64,000 nt of DNA from Mesorhizobium sp. 113-3-3 (GTDB lineage: Bacteria; Pseudomonadota; Alphaproteobacteria; Rhizobiales; Rhizobiaceae): the NCBI RefSeq assembly GCF_016756495.1, contig NZ_AP023243.1, positions 1,116,001-1,180,000 on the forward strand, read 5' to 3'. Of the stretch, positions 1 through 7,988 are shown piece by piece. Under the pieces are notes generated by a model. That model was not told the DNA's origin, ran no database searches, and was given only the letters and a program-made list of their open reading frames with translations. Made by a program: the position numbers and the translations under genes. The first letter of the stretch is position 1. Every line of letters starts with the position of its first letter.

Positions 1-318
<318 letters not shown>

Positions 319-428
319 AGGCCTTTCATAAACTCTACTCCGGCGGCCATCTGGTGCGGGTTTCTGCGCTTCTCACAGCGCCGCGCGCCCTCTTGGACGC
401 GCAAAGGACGCTGTGACACTTTTGACTG

Positions 429-475
429 GCGCATGATCCTTTCCGAAAATCGGACCGATTTTCGGGGTCATGCGC
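429..475. repeat. Rhizobial-type intergenic palindrome (GCATGATC family)
   Basis: An imperfect inverted repeat: the arm at 429-453 (GCGCATGATCC, then CCGAAAATCGG) pairs with 455-475 (CCGATTTTCGG, then GGTCATGCGC). The motif of CATGATC plus a CCGAAAA/TTTTCGG core recurs at 25705-25781 in this window. From memory such elements are scattered between genes in Mesorhizobium and relatives. It may end lpdA transcription as a stem-loop, but no T-run follows. Confidence 0.65.
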
Positions 476-582
476 TGCTCACGGACCTGAATGTCCGCTG
501 CGCTCCGGTTCTCGCAAATCACACCAGCTGACTCACCGGAGCGAGTTTCTGGAAAGGCCTTTCAGGCGCTATCGCCTCAAAA

Positions 583-610
583 CAAAACGGCCCGCCTTTC
601 AGCGGGCCGT
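583..610 (-). terminator. Rho-independent terminator of the Ala-Pro repeat protein gene
   Basis: On the minus strand a 9-bp G+C-rich stem (ACGGCCCGC/GCGGGCCGT, 587-595 with 602-610) with a 6-nt loop is followed by TTTTGTTTT. It lies about 20 nt past the stop codon of the 632-928 gene. Confidence 0.8.
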
Positions 611-631
611 TGGTATCTGGTGCCGGGCCGA

Positions 632-928
632 TCAGTTGGCCGGTGCAGGCGCCGGAGCGGGAGCAGGCGCTGGTGCCGGAGCAGGCGCGGGTGCTGGCGC
701 AGGGGCCGGAGCTGGCGCAGGAGCCGGTGCTGGCTCGGGTGCCGGAGCGGGCGCAGGCGCCGGGGCCGGTGTGCTGGCCGCTGGCGGTTCGGCGGGTGCC
801 GGATGCTCGCCGCTTCTGCCGAAAACATAATACGCGACAATCGCCAGGATAACGACGACCAGCGCAATCAGCCAGGGGCTGCCGCCCCCGCCGCTTGGCC
901 TGGGAGTGTCGTTCGATGGATTCGCCAT
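632..928 (-). CDS. Small membrane-anchored Ala-Pro repeat protein
   Basis: A 98-residue protein of no recognised family. Residues 1-18 are polar and Gly/Ser/Pro-rich. Residues 19-36 form one transmembrane helix (LIALVVVILAIVAYYVF). After a short linker, about 45 residues are almost pure Ala-Pro dipeptides, interrupted by a single Glu. Such AP tracts form stiff extended rods that span the periplasm, as in the TonB and OmpA linkers, but no interaction domain follows, so its job is unknown. The ATG start is preceded by GGAGGACACTTTT, a strong ribosome site, and a good terminator follows, so it looks like a real single-gene unit. The repetitive DNA could change length by slippage. Confidence 0.75.
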   Translation of the reverse strand: MANPSNDTPRPSGGGGSPWLIALVVVILAIVAYYVFGRSGEHPAPAEPPAASTPAPAPAPAPAPEPAPAPAPAPAPAPAPAPAPAPAPAPAPAPAPAN

Positions 929-1061
929 AAAAGTGTCCTCCGTGGATGAAAATGATCAATCAACAGCCATCAACGCGCAACCGTTGAATGGGTTTCACGC
1001 TAGGGAAGGAAAGCGCCGAAAACGCGGCGTTTGGGCCCCTCACCGCCATCCGACTCAATTG

Positions 1062-1118
1062 ACGGCGGTGACAGTATAGCCGGCTTTGCGGAAATCCTCG
1101 ACCAGTCCTCTCCGGGCC
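1062..1118 (-). pseudogene. Duplicated 3'-end fragment of the TraB/GumN gene
   Basis: Bases 1068-1107 match 1683-1722 with one mismatch over 40 bases. On the minus strand both spell the same C-terminal residues (LVEDFRKAGYTVTAV) of the TraB/GumN protein encoded at 1667-2737. The fragment has no start and no upstream coding region in frame. Together with the intact gene end it flanks the DUF2867 gene as a direct repeat. Confidence 0.8.
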
Positions 1119-1186
1119 GGCGGCGTTTCGCCACGCAGCGAGCCAAACCAACCGATGCTATCGTTGGTTGCGAGGGATTTGCCGAT

Positions 1187-1663
1187 ATGACGCCCACTGC
1201 ACAAACCTTTCCCGATCCCGAAAGCGTTCTTGCCGGCGCTCAGTTCGCCGACCGGTACGTGCTGACAACCGATGGTCTTGCATTGACCGCCATGGGCGCG
1301 GCCGAACGCGCCCTGGCGCGAACACCGCGATGGGTCGGCCGGCTTACGGCGCTGCGCAACCTTGCCGTCAGGCCATTTGGGCTGAAAGGCGGGGCTGACC
1401 CCGACGCGCCGCCGGAAAGCAAGGTCGGCATGTTTCCGCTCATCAGCCAGGCGCCCGGCAGGGTCGTCCTTGGGCTGAACGACCGGCACCTCGATTTCCG
1501 CCTCCTGGTGGAGGTGAACGACCTCGGCGCGGGCCGGCAGGAGGTGGCCGCATCGACAATCGTGAAGACGCACAATCTGTTTGGGCGGACCTATCTCGCC
1601 ATCATCATGCCGTTTCACCGCATCATCGTTCCGGCGATGCTGGCTCAGGTCTTGATCAAATAG
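1187..1663 (+). CDS. DUF2867 family protein
   Basis: A 158-residue protein resembling the DUF2867 family, whose function is unknown. Visible features are the N-terminal segment ending AGAQFADRY, a Trp/Arg-rich middle (residues about 46-64), and the C-terminal half with GLNDRHLDFRLLV and FGRTYLAIIMPFHRIIVPAML, typical of the family. The ATG at 1187 follows GAGGG with about 10 nt spacing. An in-frame extension to 1031 runs through a duplicated fragment of the neighbouring gene and is unlikely to be translated. The gene is sandwiched between two copies of the 3' end of the TraB/GumN gene, suggesting it arrived by insertion or local duplication. It ends 3 nt before the convergent TraB/GumN stop. 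Confidence 0.8.
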   Translation: MTPTAQTFPDPESVLAGAQFADRYVLTTDGLALTAMGAAERALARTPRWVGRLTALRNLAVRPFGLKGGADPDAPPESKVGMFPLISQAPGRVVLGLNDRHLDFRLLVEVNDLGAGRQEVAASTIVKTHNLFGRTYLAIIMPFHRIIVPAMLAQVLIK

Positions 1664-1666
1664 GGG

Positions 1667-2737
1667 TCAAAGCCCCACTGCCGTGACAGTATAGCCAGCT
1701 TTGCGGAAATCCTCGACCAGTCCCTCGGGGCCTGGAAGATGCAGCGCGCCCACCGCCATGAAGACATTGCCCCTGGCCAGGATCGGCCCGGCGTGATCGA
1801 CCATCACCTTGTTGCGGCTGGTGATCATGGTTTCCTCGAAGGCGGCATAGCCCGAGGCGTCGTTCTGCTCTTCGGGCATGGCGGCGCGGAACAGCGGCCA
1901 GAACATGCCGGTGTCGCCGCGCTGGTAGAGCACGATCATGGTCTCGTTGATGTCGTTGACCTTGTCGCCGAGCTTCAGCGTGTCGACCAGGCCCTTCATG
2001 TGGAAGGCGAGCGGCAGCGAGGCCATGGCGCGCAGCTGGCTCTCGGCCGTTTCCAATCCTTCCACCGGCTTGCCGGCCGCCTTGGCGCTCTCGGCCAGCT
2101 TGACGTCTAGCACCGGCGCGCCGCCGGACTGGCGGGCAAGCTCGCACGCCGGAAGCGCCATCATCGCGGACAGCATCCACGGCTTCATCTTGGCGACGCT
2201 CGCCGGCGGAATGCCGCGCGCGTCGAGCGCTGCATTCATCGCCGCCGCTTCGTCCGGTTTCAGCAAGGACGACAGCGTCGTGGAGTCGGTGAACATCATC
2301 AGGTCCGGCTCCTTCAGCATCGCTGACATCATCTTCTGCTTGTCGAGCACGTCGGTGGTTTCGATGATGAGGGTGCCGGCGGCGTCAAAAGCCTTCTGTG
2401 CTTCCGGAGGCAGCGTGGTGACGCGCGAGTCGGTCATGTGCATGGTGCCGAACAAATAGGAGGGCTGTTCGCCTGGCTTCTCCAGCTTCCACAGCAGGCC
2501 CCTGCCATTCAGCGTGGCGGCGGCTTCCGCCTCGATCTTGCTGTAGGTGGCAGGGCTGCTCTTCTGCAGGGCCGACAGCATGTCGGCGCCGCTGCAGGTC
2601 GGGACTTCCGCATGCGCCCTGCCGGCCGCGAACAGCAGCACGGCGAGGAAGGACAGGAAAAACAGCACGTTGAGCGCGACAAGCAGCTTCAGAGAGACGG
2701 AAGCAGCGCGGTCGGCGATGGCAATTATGCGTTTCAT
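1667..2737 (-). CDS. TraB/GumN (TIKI-like) family protein, exported
   Basis: A 356-residue protein of the TraB/GumN family, which shares a fold with the TIKI metalloproteases; bacterial members are mostly uncharacterised. A signal or anchor segment covers residues about 12-43, ending AGRAHA. The conserved GTMH motif is at residues 97-100 and the second GALH motif at about 330-333; these His-containing motifs are the proposed metal site. The ATG at 2737 follows AGGAATGGGATC; a TTG at 2767 in frame is less likely. It lies 62 bp downstream of xerC on the same strand, so the two may be co-transcribed. Its 3' end is duplicated at 1062-1118. Confidence 0.85.
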   Translation of the reverse strand: MKRIIAIADRAASVSLKLLVALNVLFFLSFLAVLLFAAGRAHAEVPTCSGADMLSALQKSSPATYSKIEAEAAATLNGRGLLWKLEKPGEQPSYLFGTMHMTDSRVTTLPPEAQKAFDAAGTLIIETTDVLDKQKMMSAMLKEPDLMMFTDSTTLSSLLKPDEAAAMNAALDARGIPPASVAKMKPWMLSAMMALPACELARQSGGAPVLDVKLAESAKAAGKPVEGLETAESQLRAMASLPLAFHMKGLVDTLKLGDKVNDINETMIVLYQRGDTGMFWPLFRAAMPEEQNDASGYAAFEETMITSRNKVMVDHAGPILARGNVFMAVGALHLPGPEGLVEDFRKAGYTVTAVGL

Positions 2738-2799
2738 GATCCCATTCCTAGGACCGAAAAGCGGCAAAACGGTTAATTGGCACCGCGAAATTGAAGGGG

Positions 2800-3738
2800 T
2801 TACGCCCTCGGATGGGCCGATTCGTAGATTTCGAGCAGCCTTGCGGTGTCGACGCCGGTGTAGATCTGCGTCGTCGACAGGCTGGCGTGGCCGAGCAGTT
2901 CCTGGATGGTGCGCAGATCGCCGCCACGGCCGAGCAGGTGCGTGGCGAAGGAGTGGCGCAGCGCGTGCGGCGTCGCGGTGTCGGGCAGGTTGAGCGCCGA
3001 GCGCAGTTTGGCCATGTCGCGCTGGATGATGGCCGGGTTGAGCGGGCCGCCGCGCGCGCCGCGAAACAGCAGGCCCTTGGGGTCGAGATGGTAGGGGCAG
3101 AGCCGGCGGTATTCGGCGATTGCCCTGAGCGCCACCGGCAGCACCGGCACCAGCCGCGTCTTGCCGCCCTTGCCGGTGACGCGCAGCACGGTGTCAGCCT
3201 CCGATACCAGATCGGCGCCGGCGAGGCCGAGCGCTTCGGAAATGCGCAGGCCCGAGCCGTAAAGCAGCGTCAGCACGGCGGCGTTGCGGGCGGCGATCCA
3301 GGGCTCTTCGGCCAGCTGGCCTTCCACCGAGACGACCTGCTTGGCGTCGCTCGCCGTCAGCGGTTTTGGCAGCGATTTGGGCTGGCGCGGCGCGCGCAAC
3401 GCGGCGGCGCCAGCGGCATTGGCCAAGCCACGCCGTTCGAGAAAACGCAACAGCGAGCGGATGCCGGCCAGACCTCGGCCCAGCGTGCGGGCGCCGGCGC
3501 CGGCGTTGCGGCGGGCGGCGAGGAAGCCCCGCAGATCGGCCGGGCGCAGATTGGCGATGTCGGAAATGCCGGGCGAGCCACCGCAATGGCCGGTGAGGAA
3601 ATGCAGGAACTGGCGCGTGTCGCGCTCATAGGCCTCGACCGTTTCCGGTGACAGTCGGCGTTCACGCGCCAGCATCTTCAGCCAGTTTTCGCGCGCCGCC
3701 TGCAGATCGGGTTTCGCCGGGATGAGGAATTCCTGCAT
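2800..3738 (-). CDS. xerC: Tyrosine recombinase XerC
   Basis: A 312-residue site-specific recombinase that, with XerD, resolves chromosome dimers at dif, working with FtsK (encoded at 29051). The N-terminal SAM-like core-binding domain covers residues about 12-105 and the catalytic domain about 125-305. Catalytic residues are visible: Arg165 (GLRISE), Lys190 (GKGGKT), His258 and Arg261 (HALRHSFATH), His284 (GHASLSTT) and nucleophile Tyr293 (QIYTG). Length fits XerC/D. XerC is preferred over XerD because of the sequence style and the position next to lpdA seen in related genomes; the distinction is an inference. Confidence 0.9.
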   Translation of the reverse strand: MQEFLIPAKPDLQAARENWLKMLARERRLSPETVEAYERDTRQFLHFLTGHCGGSPGISDIANLRPADLRGFLAARRNAGAGARTLGRGLAGIRSLLRFLERRGLANAAGAAALRAPRQPKSLPKPLTASDAKQVVSVEGQLAEEPWIAARNAAVLTLLYGSGLRISEALGLAGADLVSEADTVLRVTGKGGKTRLVPVLPVALRAIAEYRRLCPYHLDPKGLLFRGARGGPLNPAIIQRDMAKLRSALNLPDTATPHALRHSFATHLLGRGGDLRTIQELLGHASLSTTQIYTGVDTARLLEIYESAHPRA

Positions 3739-3835
3739 GGCGGCATCTTCCTGTATCCGGGTTAGGAAGCGGTGAAGAGCCCGTCATTGAAATGACAGCC
3801 GCGCGGGGTTAGAGCAGGCCAAAGGATATTTCGCG

Positions 3836-4435
3836 ATGAGCAAGCCGCAAAACCCCGTCCAGATGGCCGTGATCGGCGCCGCCCACGGCATCAAGGGCGA
3901 GCTCCGGGTGAAGACCTTCACCGGCGAACCGATGGCGCTGGCCGATTATGGGCCGCTCTATGCCAGGGATGGCCGCGCCTTCCAGATCACGGACATCAGG
4001 CCGGCCAACACTGTCGTGGTGGTGCGCTTCAAAGGCATCAGCGACCGCAATGCGGCAGAGGCGCTCGCCGGCACCGAACTGTTCGTCGACCGCTCGATGC
4101 TGCCGGATGATGGCGAGGAGGATGAATTCTACCATGCCGACCTGGTCGGGCTGGAGGTTCGCGACGACACCGGCACCGCGCTCGGCAAAGTGGTCGCGGT
4201 GCATAATTTCGGTGGCGGCGACATTCTCGACGTGACGCTTGCCGGCCGCAAGGGCGTACTGATCCCGTTCACCCAGGCCGCCGTGCCTGACGTGTCGATC
4301 GCCGAGGGCTTTGTCCGCGTCGATCCGGTGGCGGCCGGGCTGGTCGAGGACGAGGACGGCGATGCGCCGCGGGAGGAAGATTTCGATCCGAAGGGCAGGC
4401 CGCGCGGACCGCGCGACGCCGGGGGCAACCGGTGA
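3836..4435 (+). CDS. rimM: 16S rRNA processing protein RimM
   Basis: A 199-residue ribosome maturation factor that binds S19 and helps 30S head assembly. The N-terminal RimM barrel starts [17 protein letters not shown] (residues about 12-28) and the PRC-barrel covers about 95-165, including [16 protein letters not shown] and LIPFT. An acidic, Pro/Arg-rich tail extends past the PRC domain. Its stop overlaps the trmD GTG start by 4 nt (GTGA), implying translational coupling. In many proteobacteria rpsP precedes it; here xerC is divergent just upstream and rpsP is not in the window. Confidence 0.96.
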   Translation: MSKPQNPVQMAVIGAAHGIKGELRVKTFTGEPMALADYGPLYARDGRAFQITDIRPANTVVVVRFKGISDRNAAEALAGTELFVDRSMLPDDGEEDEFYHADLVGLEVRDDTGTALGKVVAVHNFGGGDILDVTLAGRKGVLIPFTQAAVPDVSIAEGFVRVDPVAAGLVEDEDGDAPREEDFDPKGRPRGPRDAGGNR

Positions 4436-5130
4436 GTTTTGCTGCCTCGGTGCTGACGCTCTACCCCGAGATGTTTCCGGGCGCGCTCGGCCTGTCGCTG
4501 GCGGGCCGCGCCTTGGAGGCGGGCACGTGGTCGCTTGCAACGATCCAGATCCGCGATTTCGCCACCGACAAGCACCGCACCGTCGACGACACGCCGGCCG
4601 GCGGCGGTGCCGGCATGGTGATGCGCGCTGACGTGCTGGCCAGGGCGATCGACCATGCCTCGCCGCCAGGCGATACCCGTCCGCGCCTTTTGATGAGCCC
4701 GCGCGGCAAACCGCTGACCCAGGCGCGCGTGCGCGAGCTTGCCGCCGGGCCGGGCGCCGTCATCCTGTGCGGCCGCTTCGAGGGCGTCGACCAGCGGCTG
4801 ATCGAGGCACGAGGGTTGGAGGAAGTCTCGATCGGCGACTTCATCCTGTCGGGCGGCGAGCCGGCGGCGCTCGTACTGCTCGATGCCGTGGTGCGGCTGC
4901 TGCCCGGCGTCATGGGCAACGCCGTGTCCGGCGAGGAAGAAAGTTTCGAAAACGGCTTGCTCGAACATCCGCACTACACAAGGCCGCAGGAGTTCGAGGG
5001 CCGGGAGATTCCGCAAGTGCTGATCTCCGGCAACCACAAGAAGATCGCGGCATGGCGGCGGGAGCAGTCCGAGCGGCTGACCCGGGAGCGGCGACCGGAT
5101 CTTCTCAGCGCTCACCCCTTGGCAAAATAA
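4432..5130 (+). CDS. trmD: tRNA (guanine-N1)-methyltransferase TrmD
   Basis: A 232-residue SPOUT enzyme that makes m1G37 in tRNAs, preventing frameshifts. Typical segments are [10 protein letters not shown] (9-18), the [23 protein letters not shown] region (41-63), [11 protein letters not shown] (112-122) and the knot segment [14 protein letters not shown] (133-146) that binds SAM. The start is GTG at 4432, overlapping the rimM stop. Its last 19 bp overlap the convergent TauE-type gene. rplS, which usually follows in the same operon, is about 1 kb away with an unrelated gene between. Confidence 0.96.
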   Translation: MSFAASVLTLYPEMFPGALGLSLAGRALEAGTWSLATIQIRDFATDKHRTVDDTPAGGGAGMVMRADVLARAIDHASPPGDTRPRLLMSPRGKPLTQARVRELAAGPGAVILCGRFEGVDQRLIEARGLEEVSIGDFILSGGEPAALVLLDAVVRLLPGVMGNAVSGEEESFENGLLEHPHYTRPQEFEGREIPQVLISGNHKKIAAWRREQSERLTRERRPDLLSAHPLAK

Positions 5131-5864
5131 TAAAACGCAAGAAACAGGCCGACGGCGACGACGAAGCCGCGCACGACGTTTTGCGGCACGCGCTTGGCGA
5201 TCCAGACGCCGGCATAGCCGCCAAGCGCGCCGCCGGGGATCATGACGATCGCCTGCGGCCAGGCGACGACGCCGCCCGAGACGAAGACGGCGATGGCGAC
5301 AGCGGCGATGACCACGGCCAGCATGTTCTTCAGCGCGTTCAGCCGGTGGTAGTCGCCGGCCTGAGTCAGGCCGAGCGTCGCCAGCATCATCACGCCCATG
5401 CCGGCGCCAAAGAAGCCGCCATAGATGGCGGTGACGAACTGCGCCAGCGAGCCGGCGAGGGAGCCGACCGCCGCCTCATGACCGGGTTTTGGCGCCGGCT
5501 TCAGCCACGGCCCGGCGGCAAACAGGGCGGTTGCAGCCAAAAGCAGCCACGGCACCATGACGCGGAAGGACGGGTTGGACAGCGCCAGCAGGATCAGCGC
5601 GCCGACCAGTGCGCCGACCGCCGATATGGCGCACAGCAGCAGGGCGCCGCGCCAGAAGTGGCGGATATCGGTCCAATAGGCGAGCGTCGAGGTGATGTAG
5701 CCCGGGAATTGCGTGACCGAGGAGGTGGCGTTGGCGACGATTGGCGGCACGCCGACCAGTGTCATGGCGCCGAAGGTGATGAAGGTGCCGCCGCCGGCGA
5801 CCGCGTTGGCGGCGCCGGACAGGAAGCCCGCCAGGAACAGCAGGATGGCGTCGAAGACAGACAT
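5112..5864 (-). CDS. TauE/SafE-family (sulfite exporter-like) membrane transporter
   Basis: A 250-residue integral membrane protein with about 7-8 hydrophobic helices. The N-terminal [22 protein letters not shown] and the repeated [14 protein letters not shown] segment in the middle are the two half-repeats characteristic of the TauE/SafE (DUF81) family. Members move sulfite, sulfoacetate or other organic anions across the inner membrane; the substrate here cannot be told. It is convergent with trmD, overlapping it by 19 bp, and divergent from rplS, so it interrupts the classical trmD-rplS order. Confidence 0.88.
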   Translation of the reverse strand: MSVFDAILLFLAGFLSGAANAVAGGGTFITFGAMTLVGVPPIVANATSSVTQFPGYITSTLAYWTDIRHFWRGALLLCAISAVGALVGALILLALSNPSFRVMVPWLLLAATALFAAGPWLKPAPKPGHEAAVGSLAGSLAQFVTAIYGGFFGAGMGVMMLATLGLTQAGDYHRLNALKNMLAVVIAAVAIAVFVSGGVVAWPQAIVMIPGGALGGYAGVWIAKRVPQNVVRGFVVAVGLFLAFYYFAKG

Positions 5865-6177
5865 GGAATGCCGCCGCTCAAAAACTGTGCTATGTCAGGC
5901 TTAGAAAGCCGCGGAGAGCGGCGCAACCCGGCACGAAGCGATTACGATGATGCCATGCCGGCAAAAAAGACTCGCGCCCGGGCGTGACAAAGCGCTGAAA
6001 TAGCTGTATGTGCCCGCCGAACCGGAAGAAGAATCTGCCGGACCCGTCAACAATGACGGTGTAGTCGCCCCTGTCCGATGTCATCTCGACAAAGGACATA
6101 GCCGAGCGGTCAATGGAACTGCAAGGCGAGTGTCGGACGCTCTGACTGTCGGAAGAACAAGAAGTGGATTACTAGAG
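5865..6177. other. Divergent control region between the TauE-type gene and rplS
   Basis: A 313-bp stretch without a supported gene. It must carry the promoters for rplS and for the TauE-type gene, but I could not assign convincing -35/-10 boxes. A long in-frame extension upstream of rplS (from 6010) has no L19-like sequence and is taken as non-coding leader. Confidence 0.45.
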
Positions 6178-6717
6178 ATGGATCTCATCCGTCAGCTCGA
6201 GGCCGAGCAGGCCGCCAAGATCGAAGCCAAGCGCAAGCTCCCCGAATTCCAGCCCGGCGACACCGTGCGCGTCCAGGTCCGCGTGACCGAAGGCACCCGC
6301 ACCCGCGTCCAGGCCTATGAGGGCGTCGTCATCGCCCGCGCCGGTTCCGGCTTCCAGGAAAATTTCACCGTCCGCAAGATCTCCTACGGCGAAGGCGTCG
6401 AGCGCGTGTTCCCGGTCTACTCGCCGATGGTCGAGGGCGTCGAGATCGTGCGCCGCGGCAAGGTGCGCCGCGCCAAGCTCTATTACCTGCGCGATCGTCG
6501 CGGCAAGTCGGCCCGTATTTCGGAAAACACCGGCGTGCGCGCCCGCAAGCTCAACGATGAGGAGCGCGACGCGCTGAACGCCGAGAAGGCCCGCATCGAG
6601 GCCGAGAAGGTCGCCGCCGCCCAGGCGCTGGCCGCCGAGACGGCCGCCAAGGAAGCCGCCGAGAAGAAGGCCGCCGCCGAGGCAGCCGCCGCCGCTGAGG
6701 CCACTCCGGCCGAATAA
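6178..6717 (+). CDS. rplS: 50S ribosomal protein L19 with Ala/Glu-rich tail
   Basis: L19 sits at the 30S-50S interface. The first 115 or so residues are canonical: [54 protein letters not shown] and [15 protein letters not shown]. Residues about 125-179 add a charged, Ala-rich extension (helical, probably coiled), giving 179 residues against about 115 in E. coli; such tails are common in Rhizobiales L19. The ATG at 6178 is chosen because it begins the conserved N-terminus. A strong terminator follows at 6743-6767. Confidence 0.96.
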   Translation: MDLIRQLEAEQAAKIEAKRKLPEFQPGDTVRVQVRVTEGTRTRVQAYEGVVIARAGSGFQENFTVRKISYGEGVERVFPVYSPMVEGVEIVRRGKVRRAKLYYLRDRRGKSARISENTGVRARKLNDEERDALNAEKARIEAEKVAAAQALAAETAAKEAAEKKAAAEAAAAAEATPAE

Positions 6718-6742
6718 GGCTTTCGACGAACGAGTTTCTGAA

Positions 6743-6767
6743 AAGGCGGCTTTGGCCGCCTTTTTTC
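6743..6767 (+). terminator. Rho-independent terminator of rplS
   Basis: The stem AAGGCGGC/GCCGCCTT with a short loop (6743-6762) runs into a TTTTTT tract, about 25 nt after the rplS stop. Confidence 0.92.
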
Positions 6768-6816
6768 GTTTCACCAGACTGTGAACGTATTCAGCCCCGG
6801 AGACAGCATCCGGTCG

Positions 6817-6846
6817 TTGACTTTGCATTATCTTGTGTACTAAACA
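6817..6846 (+). promoter_or_regulatory. Candidate ohr promoter
   Basis: TTGACT at 6817-6822 is a good -35 box. A -10 candidate lies at 6838-6843 (TACTAA, 15-nt spacer) or 6841-6846 (TAAACA, 18-nt spacer). Either choice puts the -10 inside the inverted-repeat operator, as expected for a repressor-controlled promoter. Confidence 0.5.
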
Positions 6847-6863
6847 ATCGTACACAAGATAAT
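6827..6863. promoter_or_regulatory. OhrR operator (perfect 14-bp inverted repeat)
   Basis: ATTATCTTGTGTAC (6827-6840) and GTACACAAGATAAT (6850-6863) are exact inverted repeats separated by 9 nt, ending 12 nt before the ohr start. The A/T-rich dyad overlapping the promoter of an ohr-ohrR operon fits a binding site of the MarR-family peroxide sensor encoded just downstream. Confidence 0.85.
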
Positions 6864-6875
6864 TGGAGATTTGAA

Positions 6876-7289
6876 ATGGCACTTTACACAACCCAGGCTC
6901 ACGTCACCGGCGGTCGCGCCGGCCATGGCGAGACCAGCGACGGCCTGCTCAAGGTCGACCTGGCGATGCCCAAGGAACTCGGCGGGCCGGGTGGCGCGAC
7001 CAATCCCGAGCAGCTTTTCGCCATCGGCTACGCCGCCTGCTTCGAAAGCGCCATCCGCTTCGTCGCGCGCAAACAGAAGCTGCAGCTGACGGATGCCGGG
7101 GTAACCTCCACCGTCAGCCTGCTTCCCAATGGCGAAGGCTTCAGGCTCGGCGTCGCGCTCGCGGCGGAGACGAAAGGCCTTGATCAGGCGGCCGCCGAAG
7201 CGCTTGTATCGGAAGCACACAAGATCTGCCCCTATTCCAACGCCATCCGGGGCAATGTCGACGTGGCGCTTTCGGTAAAGGCGGCATGA
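6876..7289 (+). CDS. ohr: Organic hydroperoxide resistance protein Ohr
   Basis: A 137-residue thiol peroxidase of the Ohr/OsmC family that reduces organic and fatty-acid hydroperoxides with lipoylated proteins as electron donors. The peroxidatic Cys55 (GYAACFESAI) and resolving Cys118 (ICPYSNAIRGN) are present, as are the N-terminal Gly/Arg/Gly-rich strand and NPEQLFAIGYAACF signature. It is the first gene of a two-gene unit with its repressor, overlapping it by 4 nt (ATGA), with a perfect operator upstream, so it should be induced by organic peroxides. Confidence 0.95.
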   Translation: MALYTTQAHVTGGRAGHGETSDGLLKVDLAMPKELGGPGGATNPEQLFAIGYAACFESAIRFVARKQKLQLTDAGVTSTVSLLPNGEGFRLGVALAAETKGLDQAAAEALVSEAHKICPYSNAIRGNVDVALSVKAA

Positions 7290-7822
7290 CGGGAAGGACC
7301 ACAGAGAGCGCCAGCGACGTCCCGGCGGAGGCCGCCGGGACGCTTCACGTGCCGCGGCTCGACCAGCAGCTCTGTTTCGCGCTTTATTCGGCAAGCGGAC
7401 TGATGACCAAGCTCTACCGGCCGTTGCTCGATCCGATCGGCCTGACCTATCCGCAATATCTGGTCATGCTGGCGCTGTGGCAGCACGCGCCGAGCACGGT
7501 GGGCGCGCTTGGCGAGGCGCTGGGGCTCGATTCCGCGACGCTGACGCCGCTGCTCAAGCGGATGGAGGCAGGCGGGCTGCTTACCCGCCGCCGTGATGCC
7601 GCCGATGAGCGCCGCGTGCTGGTCGAACCGACGGCCAAGGGCCAGGCGTTGCGCGCGCAAGCGAAGGATGTGTCGGTGGCACTTGCCTGCAGCGTGCCGA
7701 TGCAGCCTGGCGAGGCGAAAGCGCTGCACGCGACGCTCACTCATCTCGTTGCCGGTCTGCGCAACGCCGTAGCGGAAGACGCCTCGGCGGATGCGGAGGC
7801 GCTGGTTTCTGGTTCGAGATAG
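7286..7822 (+). CDS. ohrR: MarR-family organic peroxide sensor and repressor OhrR
   Basis: A 178-residue winged-helix repressor. Cys30 in LDQQLCFALYSAS sits at the position of the reactive cysteine of OhrR, and a second Cys (about 135, LACSVPM) could form the disulfide of two-Cys OhrR proteins. The winged helix covers residues about 55-125 with LTYPQYLVMLALW, LTPLLKRMEAGGLL and the wing RRRDAADERRVLV. Oxidation of the sensor Cys would release the operator at 6827-6863. The start overlaps the ohr stop. The N-terminal 20 residues look disordered. Confidence 0.92.
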   Translation: MTGRTTESASDVPAEAAGTLHVPRLDQQLCFALYSASGLMTKLYRPLLDPIGLTYPQYLVMLALWQHAPSTVGALGEALGLDSATLTPLLKRMEAGGLLTRRRDAADERRVLVEPTAKGQALRAQAKDVSVALACSVPMQPGEAKALHATLTHLVAGLRNAVAEDASADAEALVSGSR

Positions 7823-7988
7823 CCAGATCATCGCGAAATCCCTGGATACAGGGCATCCGAATCCCTTTTCACGCGCGCTGACGCAGCGGACCGTCTTGCA
7901 TGGCGCATGCGGAAAGCTAAAGTCGGCGCCGGATTTTCCTTGGAAGCCCGGCCGATATCCGGGCGCTTTCAATTTTCGGGAGTGTGTC

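Larger units (their letters stand above)
319..631. other. Intergenic stretch after lpdA: palindromic repeat and a terminator
   Basis: No gene is supported here. The stretch holds an inverted pair (TCACAGCG at 373-380 and CGCTGTGA at 409-416), the longer palindrome at 429-475, and a minus-strand terminator at 583-610. The open frames crossing it have no homologous look and overlap the Ala-Pro repeat gene on the other strand. Confidence 0.6.

Noticed and set aside
1031..1186. Longer start for the DUF2867 gene at 1031
   Set aside because: The extra 52 codons translate the duplicated fragment of the neighbouring gene in an unrelated frame, and the ATG at 1187 has its own ribosome site.
4767..5987. 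406-codon plus-strand frame overlapping trmD and the TauE-type gene
   Set aside because: It runs through two unrelated well-supported genes in a different frame and is Arg/Gly/Asp-rich throughout.
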